From Pleurodeles waltl (Eukaryota; Chordata; Amphibia; Caudata; Salamandridae): a DNA stretch of 64,000 nucleotides. Location: assembly GCF_031143425.1 (NCBI RefSeq), contig NC_090440.1, positions 339,887,844 to 339,951,843 on the forward strand, in the 5' to 3' direction. Positions within the stretch are counted from its first letter, which is position 1. Each line of letters starts with the position of its first letter. Below the pieces are notes generated by a model. The model saw only the letters and a list, made by a program, of their open reading frames with translations. It ran no database searches and was not told the DNA's origin. Positions 23,653-36,089 of this stretch are shown piece after piece. Position numbers and translations under genes: made by a program.

Positions 23653-26600
23653 TGTAGGAAAGTCCATCTTGCCTGGCATGTTACCCCCATATTTCAAGGT
23701 ATATATGTTGTTTTAGTTGTATGTGTCACTGGGACCCTACCACCCAGGGCCCCAGTGCTCATAAGTGTGCCCTGTATGTGTTACCTGTGTTATGACTAAC
23801 TGTCTCACTGAGGCTCTGCTAATCAGAACCTCAGTGGTTATGCTCTCTCATTTCTTTCAAATTGTCACTAACAGCTAGTGACCAATTTTACCAAGTTACA
23901 TTGGCATACTGGAACACCCTTATAATTCCCTAGTATATGGTACTGAGGTACCCAGGGTATTGGGGTTCCAGGAGATCCCTATGGGCTGCAGCATTTCTTT
24001 TGCCACCCATAGGGAGCTCTGACAATTCTTACACAGGCCTGCCACTGCAGCCTGAGTGAAATAACGTCCACGTTATTTCACAGCCATTTTACACTGCACT
24101 TAAGTAACATATAAGTCACCTATATGTCTAACCTTTACCTGGTAAAGGTTGGGTGCTAAGTTACTTAGTGTGTGGGCACCCTGGCACTAGCCAAGGTGCC
24201 CCCACATTGTTCAGGGCCAATTCCCCGGACTTTGTGAGTACGGGGACACCATTACACGTGTGCACTACATATAAGTCACTACCTATGTGTAGCTTCACAA
24301 TGGTAACTCCGAATATGGCCATGTAACATGTCTAAGATCATGGAATTGCCCCCTCTATGCCATCCTGGCATTGTTGGTACAATCCCATGATCCCACGGGT
24401 CTGTAGCACAGACCCGGGTACTGCTAAACTGCCTTTTCAGGGGTTTCATTGCAGCTGCTGCTGCTGCCAACCCCTCAGACAGGTTTCTGCCCTCCTGGGG
24501 TCCAGCCAGGCTTGGCCCAGGAAGGCAGAACAAAGGACTTCCTCAGAGAGAGGGTGTTACACCCTCTCCCTTTGGAAAATGGTGTGAAGGCAGGGGAGGA
24601 GTAGCCTCCCCCAGCCTCTGGAAATGCTTTCATGGGCACACATGGTGCCCATTTCTGCATAAGCCAGTCTACACCGGTTCAGGGACCCCTCAGCCCTGCT
24701 CTGGCGCTAAACTGGACAAAGGAAAGGGGAGTGCCCACTCCCCTGACCTGCACCTCCCCTGGGAGGTGCCCAGAGCTCCTCCAGTGTGCTCCAGACCTCT
24801 GCCATCTTGGAAACAGAGGTGCTGCTGGCACACTGGACTGCTCTGAGTGGCCAGTGCCAGCAGGTGACGTCAGAGACTCCTTCTGATAGGCTCCTTCAGG
24901 TGTTGCTAGCCTATCTTCTCTCCTAGGTAGCCAAACCCTCTTTTCTGGCTATTTAGGGTCTCTGCTTTGGGGAATTCCTTAGATAACGAATGCAAGAGCT
25001 CATCAGAGTTCCTCTGCATCTCTCTCTTCACCTTCTGCCAAGGAATCGACTGCTGACCACGCTGGAAGCCTGCAAAACTGCAACAAAGTAGCGAAGACGA
25101 CTACTGCAACTCTGTAACGCTGATCCTGCCGCCTTCTCGACTGTTTTCCTGGTGGTGCATGCTGTGGGGGTAGTCTGCCTCCTCTCTGCACTAGAAGCTC
25201 CGAAGAAATCTCCCGTGGGTCGACGGAATCTTCCCCCTGCAACTGCAGGCACCAAAGAACTGCATCACCGGTACTCTGGGTCTCCTCTCAGCACAATGAG
25301 CAAGGTCCCTTGAATCCAGCAACTCTCTCCAAGTGACTCCCACAGTCCAGTGACTCTTCAGTCCAAGAGTCCAAGTTTGGTGGAGGTAAGTCCTTGCCTC
25401 CCCACGCCAGACTGCATTGCTGGGAACCGCGACTTTTGCAGCTACTCCGGCCTCTGTGCACTTCCGGCGGAAATCCTTTGTGCACAGCCAAGCCTGGGTC
25501 CATGGCACTCTAACCTGCATTGCACGACCTCCTGAGTTGTCCTCCGGCGACGTGGGACTCCTTTGTGCAACTTCGGGTGAGCACCGTTTCACTCCTCTTT
25601 GTAGTGCCTGTTCTGGCACTTCTGCGGGTGCTGCCTGCTTCTGAGAGGGCTTCTCGTCCTGCTGGATGCCCCCTCTGTCCCCTTACACAATAGGTGACAT
25701 CCTGGTCCCTCCTGGGCCACAGCAGCATCCAAAAACCCTAACCGCATGACTTGCAGCTAGCAAGGCTTGTTTGCAGTCTTTCTTCAGGAAAACACGTTTG
25801 CACAACTCTCCACGGCGTGGGGCATCCATCCTCCAAAGGAGAAGTTTCTAGCCTTTGTTGTTCCTGCAGAATCTTCAGCTTCTACTGTCCAGTAGCAGCT
25901 TCTTTGCACCCACAGCTGGCATTTCCTGGGCATCTGCCCATCTCCGACTTGCTTGTGACTTTTGGACTTGGTCCCCTTGTTCCACAGGTACCCTCGTTTG
26001 GAAATCCATTGTTGTTGCATTGCTGATTTGTGTCTTTCCTGCAGAATTCCCCTATCACGACTTCTGTGCTCTTTGGGGAACTTTAGTGCACTTTGCACTC
26101 ACTTTTCAGGGTCTTGGGGTGGGCTATTTTTCTAACCCTCACTGTTTTCTTACAGTCCCAGCGACCCTCTACAAGGTCACATAGGTTTGTGATCCATTCG
26201 TGGTTCGCATTCCACTTTTGGAGTATATGGTTTGTGTTGCCCCTATCCCTATGTGTCCCCATTGCATCCTATTGTAACTATACATTGTTTGCACTGTTTT
26301 CTAATACTATACTGCATATTTTTGGTATTGTGTACATATATCTTGTGTATATTTGCTATCCTCATACTGAGGGTACTCACTGAGATACTTTTGGCATATT
26401 GTCATAAAAATAAAGTACCTTTATTTTTAGTATATCTGTGTATTGTGTTTTCTTATGATATTGTGCATATGACACTAGTGGTACTGTAGGAGCTTCACTC
26501 GTCTCCTAGTTCAGCCTAAGCTGCTCTGCTAAGCTACCATTATCTATCAGCCTATGCTGCTAGACACCCTATACACTAATAAGGTATAACTAGGCCTGGT

Positions 26601-26653
26601 GCAAGGTGTAAGTACCCCTTGGTACTCACTACAAGCCAGTCCAGCCTCCTACA
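23653..26653 (+). mobile_element. LTR-A copy 3, complete solo LTR (3001 bp)
   Basis: It starts TGTAGGAAAGTCC and ends CCAGCCTCCTACA, flanked on both sides by AGTAG. No internal coding region exists, so it is a solo LTR left by LTR-LTR recombination. It includes a TATA-like CTATTTAGG at about 24949-24957 and an AATAAA at 26409-26414. Removing it with one AGTAG brings the two halves of Harb-1 nuclease exon 1 back into register, which fixes the relative age: this insertion came after Harb-1. Confidence 0.9.
26409..26414 (+). promoter_or_regulatory. Polyadenylation signal of LTR-A copy 3
   Basis: AATAAA before 'gtacctttattttta' is identical in context to the signal at 1056-1061. Confidence 0.6.
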
Positions 26654-26658
26654 AGTAG
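26654..26658 (+). other. Right target-site duplication AGTAG of LTR-A copy 3
   Basis: Exact repeat of 23648-23652, directly after the terminal CA of the LTR. Confidence 0.8.
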
Positions 26659-29600
26659 ACAAGAGGTTTTCCTAGCCTCCCTCTCCCAGGCTACCTATGT
26701 GTGACAAAACATGATTGTAACATTAGTCAGTGTGTCCACAGCAACATACATGATGCATACCAACAATATAATGTGACAAAGCATTTCTGACTGGATAGAC
26801 ATGACACACAGCACACACCACGGCTGGCAAGTACATAAGGGTAACATGTGACCCACCATGGTTTTCAACACGTGTCCACAACATGGATTTGGACAGAACT
26901 CAAAGATGTGCTACACAATTGCTACTCAAAATGTGACTGTATATTCTGACTGAATAAGTGACCTGTCATTGACCACTATGAAATGCCATCTGTGCACTGC
27001 AACACACTACAATGGTGGTTGAGTAGAAGGACCTGCATGACAAGATAGAATAAATATGTATGTTTGTGATGCAACCAAAATATATATTGTAGGTGTGAAG
27101 CAGCTTTATAAAGCCTCATGAGGCATTTCAGGTCACCAAAATGGTGGATGCCTGACCTACTCCAATGGATATTAGGAACTTGCTGCAACCACTGGCAGAA
27201 ATCGTCAGGGCAGTGGGCTGAAACCACAGCAGAAACAGCCATAGGCTAAGGTTGTTGCCTGTGGTGGTTGCGGCCCAATGGCCCTATCTAGTGGCGGCGG
27301 CAACATCACTGCCATGTTGTACAAATTCACTCACTTGACTCCTAACACTGCTTCCAGCAACACATCCACAACCTGATGTGTTTTCCTGAGAGAAGTCCTA
27401 CCTTCTCACCAGAGGAGCTGGAAATGCTATTTGATGAGGTCCTACCCCTTTATGAACAGCTCTATGGCTGACTCGAGGAGCAGGTGAGAATTTCATAGGC
27501 ACAATTGACACTGTTTGACACCATCCTTTCCCTCCTCTTGGGCAACAATGTGCCTCTGTTTGTCTGTTAAGACTACTTGTGTGCCTATTGTTGCAGTATG
27601 TGCAGCACAATGGAATGTACATGGTGCAGGTGCTGGTGGTCAGTACTATATGCTATGTTCAGTCACATTGTGATGTGTAAGGTATTTGAAGTCCTAGATC
27701 CATCTTGTGTTGGATGCACATTACCAGGTAAGGAGACTTTGTGGCCATCTACTGACATCTTCTTTACGATGTTTGTAAATGCTATACAACATGTATGTGC
27801 ATGACCTGTGTTTGCATTTTGTATGAGTCATTTGAGGATCGTGTAAGCAATATGTACAGTACTGCAGATTGTTCATCCCACATCTGGCCCTGCAAAACTG
27901 TTGTCTGGAAGCAATATCCTGACGCACTCTGCCCTTCAAGCTGCAACACAAATCACATGCCAAATTGCTGATGGCTACATGATGTACTGGCATGCACAGA
28001 AGTGATGGAAATGGAGTGACATGTAGGTTCTGTATGCTCAGCCTGTAGAGACCAGGGCCTGTCAAATGTGTCTCCCAGTATGGGACATAGCCCAGACTGT
28101 TGTAGAGTCACTGTGACTATGCAACTGTGACACTGTGCCCACTCCCTGTACAACAGCACCATCAGATCCTGTTATGTGGCCAATATAAGACTTTAGGGCC
28201 AAAATGTGCCCTGAATGACTCAGTCTATTGACTCGATTAGGAACAGATGCTGAGGTAAATCCACACATCTACAAGAAAGACCCTTTTGTACCCAACATGC
28301 CAGCCCCTTCTTTGTCACTCAAGTGTAAGAGTGAAGTCTGTACTATGGCAGTTGCCTGTAGTGACTGTATGCAGTGAATCAATCTCACAGAGTGTGAATG
28401 TGTCAGTCCAGTCAGGCCTTCAGAAGCCACATATGTGTGTAGTGTTTCATTATTGCTCACATCACGGTACATGTTGCTGGAGCATGGGCTACCTTATTTC
28501 GGCAGGTCTATTTGGTCATTGCAGGCCCTGAACAGGGTGGTAGGTTAGTCTACAGATGAATATATATATATATTTGTAGTCATGTCCCTGTGCTTATGGA
28601 TTTGTCTGCTTTACACTTGTGGTGTGTTAACCAATTTAAAATTTCTAGCTTAGTGTTTCTGACGTGGGAGACTCAACCATTTTTGCGAAAATTTAGGATT
28701 GTAATCTCTTGATTGGTCTTTTGTATCCATGCAAGTCAATGTCGATCAGAAGAGGAAGGAGCGGACCCTGGGGTGCGCTCTGTCACAAGAGGTGGGAATA
28801 CCTGAAACGCTGGGCCTGGAAGATCACGGAGGTCCAGCTGGGCTGTCCTCCCAACATTGGTGAGGCACACGTTGGGCGATGACCCCCCTAATGTCACAGA
28901 TCCTTATGTGGAATACCCAGACCTTGATGGGCATTTGAGGGGAGCACAGCATCCACAAGAGGGTGAGTAAAGGGCATAATCCTGCCCACAACATTGCCAT
29001 GTTAATATGTTCTGACATCTCCCCCTGACAATTAGGTATGTGCCATGTGTGACACAGTAGATGAGTGACTGCTTGGATAATTATGTCATACGGTGCATAC
29101 TGAAGTGCCTTGGCTATTGGCACAGGGACCTAGGAAACAACTGTGTACAATCCTCAAACAATTTGCTCTCCGGGAAAACAAATGGCTGTTTATATCGAGC
29201 AATCAGGTACTGTTTGTTATTGTAGTGGTTGAAAATTCTATGTAACATTCCACTACTTCTCAGTGTTACAGGCCAAAGGAAAGGGAGTGATGCATAACTG
29301 TTCTCAGCAATGTGTCTGGTTAAATGAGTATATTGGTATCTACCTCCCAAGGACTACTTGTCTTCAGCGTGTGACGGGTGCTGGTGCCTCACTACTGTAC
29401 GTAATGTGAAGATGGCCATCATACATATGACAGAGCATACTTTGTTCTTTTGGTTGCAGCTACATATCAATATTTTCCCTTGGTAAGTGGGGAATGTCCA
29501 TGGACATGATTTGTGTGCCATCACAGTTGCCATCATTCCTTGTGCCTACATGTTGGCATCTGTCCCTTTCTCTTTTGACAAAATGTGGACGCTGCTGTTT

Positions 29601-31821
29601 AATGTATGTAACTGTGTTTCAAGGGATTATTCCTGCATTCCCTTACAGATATATGCATGCCAACCTATGTGAGGAATAGGAAATTTGCAATGGGAGTACA
29701 TTTAATGTGGTGCCATAGATAGGAGTGTGTCACCATTGATTCATACCCTCAGCCATCATTACATTTGGCCTGTACACCTGCAGTAGCAATGAGGGCCAAG
29801 ATGTGTATGAAGAAGTATTTTAGCCACAATGTACATTTCCAGGACAACATTTAGCAAAGTGCACTGCACAAGTGTAATGGGAAAGGTTTTTTACCTGACA
29901 GTTGGCATGCATTGTTGAATGACATACAGTTATGTTGAAAGCACATGTTGCTGGGTACACCCATTCATCCACAGACATTTAGGTTTCAGGACAGTGATGT
30001 AGCTTATCAGTGGGAAACATGTTGAGGGCCTTCTACAGATAATTACAAATATCTGTGTCTCTCCAACATATAAAGGACTAATGGCTTCTACTGATGCAAT
30101 CAGTGTATGTAATTGTAAAGGGTGCTAGATATTAGTGGTGATTTCCCTGGGGCTTGCTGATCCATTGTGCTGTTGAGTTTAGGGACATATCTCCCTGACA
30201 ATTTGCACATGATTTCTACATTGTACATTTCCATGCCAAATGTGTGGCCTATCAAAGCAACATTGGTACTATCTCCATGACTCCATTGGTACAAAGTACA
30301 CTTGGTGAATTGTGCATTGTGGATATGCTTCAAGTGTGACATGAGTATTACCATGTCACCCTCTCCAGGCTACTGTACTGTTGTCAGCAACATGGCATAT
30401 TCTGGGACCATCATTTATTTTTGTTGTGTATGTGACAAACAAATATCTACATGACTTTGTGTGGGTTGTGTGGGAATGCAGATGGCATTGGCCTACTTTT
30501 TTATGACAACAGGCAACTGTGGTATGCTCCATGAAGCAAACCTTTGAAGGTGATGTGGTCTCCTACTTGTTCAATGGTTACGGTGATTGCAACCATACAA
30601 TTGGAGTTGTCTGAGATCCTCATTTTCCTGTGGGCAACTGTTGATAGTTCAGTTGGAATGCATGCATGTGGCATAATACATGTAGGGGCAACTTTAGTGA
30701 AGTTTGTTGGTGGGGCCTACTTGACATAATGGTAATGTTTTCTAATCAGAGCTGTTGTTGTGATCAGGCACAAGTGGTGACCATATTTCTCTTTGTATTT
30801 TCAGCATCAGCACAGCAAAGCAAAGAAGATAGGGCACAGCCCATTGGGGAGAGTTAGACCTGATAGCCTTAGGGTGGTCACCCTCAACTTTTTGCCCCCC
30901 TCCCTCCACTTTTGACACTGTTTTTGCTGGTTTTAGGACTCTGCACACCTTACCACTGCTAACCAGTGCTAAAGTGCAGATGCTCTCTCCTTTAAAACAT
31001 GGTGACATTGGATCCTAGCTTATTTAATTTACTTATAAGTCCCTAGTGAAGTGCACTATATGTGTCCAGGGCCTGTAGATTAAATGCTACTAGTGGGCCT
31101 GCAGCACTGTTTGTGCCACCCATATTAGTAGCCCCTTAACCATGTCTCAGGCCTGCCATTGCAATTCGATTTGGCATTTAAAAGTACTTGCCAAGCCTAA
31201 AACTCATCTTTTTCTGCATATAGGTCACCCCTAAGGTAGGCCCTAGATAACTGAAAGGACAGGGTGCTGTGTAGACAAAAGGCAGGACATGTACCTGTGT
31301 GGTTTATGTGTTCTGGTAGTGTAAAACACCTAAATTCATTTTACACTGCTGTGAGGCCTACTCCTTTCATAGGCTCACATTAGGGCTACCCTCATATACT
31401 ATTTGAGTGGTAGATTCTCATCTGAAAGGAGTAACAAGGTCATATTTAGCATGGCCAGAATGGTAATACAAAATCCTGCTGACTGGTGAAGTTGGATTTA
31501 TTATTACTATTTGTACAAAGCCAATTTTAGAAAGTGAGCATTTCTCTGCACTTGAATTCTTCTGTGCCTTACAATCCACATCTGGCTGGGTTAATTGACA
31601 GCTTCCTTGAGTATTTCACTCAGACAACCCCAAACACAGGATGCTCAGTCACACCTGCACACATCTGCATACTGAATGGGTCTTCCTGGGTTGGGAGGGC
31701 CTAACACTTACCTGTCAAAGGACAGTGGCCTGCCCTCACACAATGGACTGCCAAACCTCCTACTGGGACCGTGGCAGACAGGATGGAACTGAAAGGGGAC
31801 CTTGTGCACTTCTAAACCACT

Positions 31822-31865
31822 CTTTGAAGTCTCCCCCACTTCAAAGGTGCATTTGGGTATTTAAA
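31822..31865 (+). promoter_or_regulatory. Probable core promoter of LTR-B copy 2
   Basis: CTTTGAA at 31822-31828, TTCAAAG at 31840-31846 and TATTTAAA at 31858-31865. The order and 11-bp gap to the A/T box match copy 1. Confidence 0.5.
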
Positions 31866-32116
31866 CAGGACCTCTGACCCTACCAACTCAGACACTTCCT
31901 TTCCTGGGAAAGAAACTCTGCACCAGAACCTGCAGCCTGCCAGGAAAAGCTGCCTGTCTGCTCAAAGGAGTCACCTGACTGCATTTCTGCTAAGGACTGC
32001 TGCCCTGCTGTTGCCCTTCTGCTTTGCTGCCCTCTGGCTCTGCTGAGAAGTGCTCTCCAAGGGATTGGATTGAGCTTGCCTCCTGTTCCTTGATGTCTCT
32101 GGACCACAAAGACTTA

Positions 32117-32601
32117 GGCCCTCATTATGAACATGGTGGTCTGGGCAGCCATGCCGGCAGTGGCGGTAAATATCGCCCCCGGCATGGTGGTCCAGACCGC
32201 CTTATAATAATGTGGCAGAACCACCACTTTTGTAACTTCGTCACCGCCAGGCTTCTGCCACCAGGCAGCCTGGCGGTGGTGAAGTTACATCACCAACAGG
32301 GCAGCGCTGCAAGCAGCGCTTCCCGACGGATAATGTGTCATGTTCCACCAGCCTTTTCCTGGTGGTTTACCCCGCCATGCAAAGGCTGGTGGAATGGGTG
32401 ACTCAGGGCCCTCCTGGGGTCCCCTGCACTGCCTATGCACTTGACATGTGCAGTGCACTGGTCCCCATGCACAGCCCCATTGTGCATTTCACTGCCCGAT
32501 TTATGGGCAGTGAAATGCACGATGGGTGCTGCTGCACTCGCCACACTGCTACATTGCCGCCGGGTCCATTTGGTTTTCCCGCCTAGTTCGTAATGAGGGC
32601 C
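32117..32601. mobile_element. Harbinger-type MITE (485 bp) in LTR-B copy 2
   Basis: Termini are ggccctcattatgaac on the left and its near-perfect reverse complement gttcgtaatgagggcc on the right (one difference in 16), flanked by TTA on both sides (32114-32116 and 32602-32604). The ends match those of Harb-2, 3 and 4. It has no coding capacity, so it must have been moved in trans. The inside holds several perfect hairpins: 32303-32320, 32343-32394 and 32482-32520. Confidence 0.9.
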
Positions 32602-34030
32602 TTAATCTCTGTAAAGAACTTCTTGTGCAGCGAAAATTTGACGCACAGCCTGCCAGAAACGATGCACAGCCTGCATCGCGGTGAGAAAATCATCGCACGA
32701 CGAACCAGAATGACGCAGCCCTACTCCCCGAGTGGAGATCGTTGCAGTACCAGCATTGCGACCGGAACTTCAATACACGGCCCACTGGGTTGACCCGTAG
32801 CAGAGCTGGAACGATGCAGCCCAACTCCCTGCAAGAAGAATCAATGCAGCGCCTGCCATGTGACAGACATTTCCCCGCATTGCCCACCGGATTGACGCAG
32901 TTCATGTGACTTCACCCAGGATTTCTCTGCATCAGCCCCGGGGCGTCCAAATACCCCGCAACCCTAAGAGGATCCAAGTCCTCGCAAGGCCCTGGCCGTG
33001 TGAAAAATATTGACGCATCGTCTGTGTGCGCACGGATAAACCGACGCACACCTCCCCGTTTTCCACGCATCTCCTTCTCAGACGCAAACCAGGTACTTTG
33101 TGCTTGCAAGAGACACTTGTTGCTTTTAAGATATTAGGACTATTTTTAGCATTTTCTAAAGTGATATTTATATGGGTATTTATCAAATCTTGATCATTTT
33201 GACCTGCATTTAATCAGATAAATATTATATATTTTTCTAAACCTGTGTGGTGTATTTTTGTGGTGTTATACTGTGTTATTGCATGACTTATTACACAAAT
33301 ACTTTACACATTGCCTTCTGAGTTAAGCCTGATTCCTCAGTGCCAAGCTACCAGAGGGTGAGACCAGGATAGTTTGGATTGTGTGTGACTTACCCTGACT
33401 ATAGAGAGGGTCCTTGCTTGGACAGGGGGTAACCTGACTGCCAACCAAAGACCCGATTTTTAATATGCATCTGGCCATGGTGCCTCCAGTCAAGACACAG
33501 AGGGACCTAGTGGCCTGGAGGGTGAGGGGAGTGCCACGGAGGAGACTGAATTTAGATCACCATCAGATATTTCCTCCAGTGGTCTCTCCCTAGTGGTGAT
33601 GGCCCCATCGGGACATATTCCAGTACCATCCTTGTCTGCCACCTGTAGTTCTGTTACAACACTCTCTGTTGTTTCCCACCCAGTTGGCTGTGCCAGCTCA
33701 CCCAAAAAGGTGAGTGTCTCTTTTGACTTAGGTACCTCCACCCCAGCCCCTGTTACCCCTGCTGCCCTGAGTGAGGAGACTGTTGACCTCCTGAGGAGTA
33801 TCTCTGTGGGTCAGACTGCCATTGTGAATGCCATCCAGGGCAGCCAATTTCAGTAGACAAATGCTTTCCTGGAAAGCATTCATAATGCCATGTCTGACCT
33901 ACAGAGATTTTTTCAGGCTCTGACCTCCTCTCTGAAGGCAGCCAGTCAACCATCACATTCAGTCTCCCCTCCACCTCCCTCTTCCCAATCAAAATTCCCA
34001 ATTCCCCTACCTATTCTTAGCATACAGACA

Positions 34031-36089
34031 CATTGTGAGAATTCTATGTTTTTTTCTGTGGTCCCGTATGGGGAAACACAGCTTCCAGCTGATTTGTTTT
34101 CAGGGCTATCCAGAATGTTATTTTCTCTAGTTCCATGGTCACTTTGCCCATGATAGAATGTACTGTTTGTGGGTTAATTCTAGTAATGGCCAATTGGTAT
34201 TCAGCGGGTGCTGGTGGTGCTGGACATGCTAGTGGTGTGTTCAAAGTTTGTATTACAAACTGAACAAGTCATCTATATAATAATGTTACTAGCTCATTGT
34301 AAAGATGACGCAGATCAGCTGCCTGTAGATTCTGTACACCGTGGTGTGGTGTATATGTGGCAACATTGGCCACATTGGTCCAGCATTACCTAAGGGACTT
34401 TCAGGTTGTATTACGTGTGGTAGACTGCCATTAAAATCCATTAAAACAGTTCTGATGTTCCTGATAAGTAAGTGGTATTTCAAGATACTGGTATGCTTCT
34501 TACCGTTGTGGTATGTTTGCAATTCTGTATGTGTGGAATGTGTATGTAGTGCCATCTTCTTCAGGAAAGTTAACCAGCAATAGAATGTTTCTGTTTGGTG
34601 AGCTTGATAGGCTTCTGCAATGAATGTGACATTCCTGCCCTCATCTTTTCAGCCATGGCTCATTAAATGCAGTGTTAATGCATGTCTGACATTGTCAGGA
34701 AAGTCTTTGGTACTAGCCATATTGCAAATGGGTAAAGAGATGGAACACCAAATGGGGAGAAAAGTCATTTTTAGAGCTCAAGCTCAATCAACCTACAGCC
34801 TAGCTAGGTGCTCCCTGTTCAGCTGAGAAGGATTACCCCTAAGACTACGGACATCTCCCTATAATGGCACTTAGGGTACCTGTTGTGTGTGAGACAGACA
34901 TACTCAGGGCATCTGTAAATTAGTCCCAAAAGACCATTGTTGGTGCCACCATATCATATTTGGACTCTCGCTCCTAGGCAAGACTGCTGGATTATGGATG
35001 ACAGCAATATGTTTGTAGGTGACTAGGCCAATACTACAACAAGTTGCAACTGTTGGCCCAACCCTACCGGCTCACAAGCAGTACCTCACCAACAACCCAA
35101 ACAGTAAATGGTGATTCCTGGCAGCCTTTAAGCATGGACTCTAGAGTGTGAGATCTCAGGGGGAGTCATAGTGGAAAAAAAGCTTACCTTTTTCTCACAG
35201 CAGATGGTTAGAATTGGTGCTAATGTGTGCAGGGTGTTTTAAAGAACACCACTGTGTGAGCCAAAAGGCTGAGTGTTTGCATCCTATGACTTCTTGCTAT
35301 AGAGGCTTCTAGGGTATATGCTTGAAAATTACAAATGTATTGCTGTTCATGGGCCTTAACATGGGTTCCTAAGCATCTCTCAGACACTTGTTCTTCTGTG
35401 TATAACTTCTGACAGTATTTCCAAAAGGCCTCTGATGTGTCCTTTTCAGTCTGTACCCTTCTACTCTTTCAGTTCTCCTTATCTCTCAATTTACTATGTA
35501 GCAGTCTTCTGGCTTTGACAAAAAGTATGTCACTGGCCAGAAGTCTCTTCTCCTTTTCAGTATCATCATTGCAATTAACAATTGTTGCTGTGATGACACC
35601 CATGGCACGTCTGATCACAGACTTCTCTGGGGAGGGTGCACCAGTGCTCATAGATTCACAGTGTAGGCAAATTCAAATTGTTGCGTAATTGAAGTCTGCA
35701 AAGGCAACCCCTCAGTTATTCCTTTTTGTAAAAAAACTGCACATTTTCTTTTTCTGTTAAGAAAATGTTGTCCATGGGCTCTGCTTAGGATGCTTTTATC
35801 CCATACATTAGTGATTTAATGATGAGGTAGTGGATAGCTGCGGGGTTTCCTTTACCTCAATGCATGATCATTTAAACATTCTCTCCTGCACATGTATGCA
35901 TTGTATTTTCTCTCAATCTACTCACCCACAAAATCAGGAGGGTGTGTCACCTTTCTCTCCTCTTTGCTCAAATTGCTAATATTCCATCCGGGTAAACAGA
36001 AGACTGCTCTTTAACATCTGACATCAGCAGACCTATTGCCCCTCTGTTGGTCAGGCTTACTACACCCTGACCAGCTCACTCTGTTCATT
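34031..36089. other. Unassigned DNA after Harb-1
   Basis: No gene, terminal repeat or array recognised. Short frames such as 35437-35688 overlap others on the opposite strand and show no family signature. Part may be the lost right end of Harb-1. Confidence 0.35.

Larger units (their letters stand above)
22805..26700 (-). pseudogene. Harb-1 HARBI1-like nuclease remnant, split by LTR-A
   Basis: Read from high to low coordinates. A short 5' piece lies just right of the LTR-A insertion (26654 to about 26700). Exon 1 then continues from 23652 with LDRQTIVDLCHQLEPDLMPA, HFLVTGSFQH and SGMSQPMFSLVLRDFLSAML, the N-terminal helical region also seen in Harb-2. A stop lies between the last two segments' frames. 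The region around the first catalytic Asp is frame-broken near 23280. Exon 2 (about 22805-22995) begins with GDSAYLNRPWLLT but lacks the segment with the third catalytic residue, jumping to an acidic tail (EIPEMPNDDDSGEK). The gene encoded a DDE-type transposase nuclease and cannot be functional now. Confidence 0.75.
30852..33465 (+). mobile_element. LTR-B copy 2 inserted in Harb-1 Myb-A exon 3
   Basis: It begins 'gttagacctgatagccttag', matching the start of LTR-B copy 1, and ends 'agacccgatttttaata'. Blocks match copy 1 in order. Without the 485-bp MITE inside it, it is about 2.13 kb. Flanking sequence on both sides is Myb-A exon 3. The LTR's first bases are mutated and no 5-bp duplication is visible. 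It includes the CTTTGAA/TTCAAAG/A-T box promoter at 31822-31865. Confidence 0.75.
27376..33935 (+). pseudogene. Harb-1 Myb-A gene remnant (three exons)
   Basis: Exon 1 (27376-27483) starts with ATG and reads SPTFSPEELEMLFDEVLPLY, then a TGA at 27469-27471, ending in cag|gtgag like its Harb-2 and Harb-3 counterparts. Exon 2 (about 28736-28962) holds a shortened Myb/SANT-like segment, with RKRWEYLKRWAWKITEVQLG readable in one frame, and ends in a gtgagt donor. Exon 3 begins near 30804 and is split by LTR-B copy 2. It resumes at 33466 and carries SVSFDLGTSTPAPVTPAALS and DLLRSISVGQTAIVNAIQG, the strongly conserved C-terminal module of this gene family, ending in a stop near 33854. Similarity continues to about 33935 in another frame. 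The intact protein is expected to bind transposon ends and partner with the nuclease. Confidence 0.65.
18597..34030 (-). mobile_element. Harb-1: old three-gene PIF/Harbinger, heavily interrupted
   Basis: The left terminus gggcctcattacagcacc at 18597 is preceded by TAA (18594-18596) and resembles the GGCCCTCATTAC termini of Harb-2, 3 and 4. Remnants occur in the same order as in Harb-3: Myb-B (+), HARBI1-like nuclease (-), Myb-A (+). A 3001-bp LTR-A and an LTR-B are inserted, and a 152-bp tandem array lies in the Myb-B intron. No right terminus is found: Harbinger similarity fades near 34030, so that boundary is approximate. The strand is given by the nuclease gene. It is the most decayed of the four copies. 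Confidence 0.75.

Noticed and set aside
28561..28572. TA microsatellite as a functional site
   Set aside because: A short (TA)n run inside the Harb-1 Myb-A intron, with nothing around it to suggest a function.
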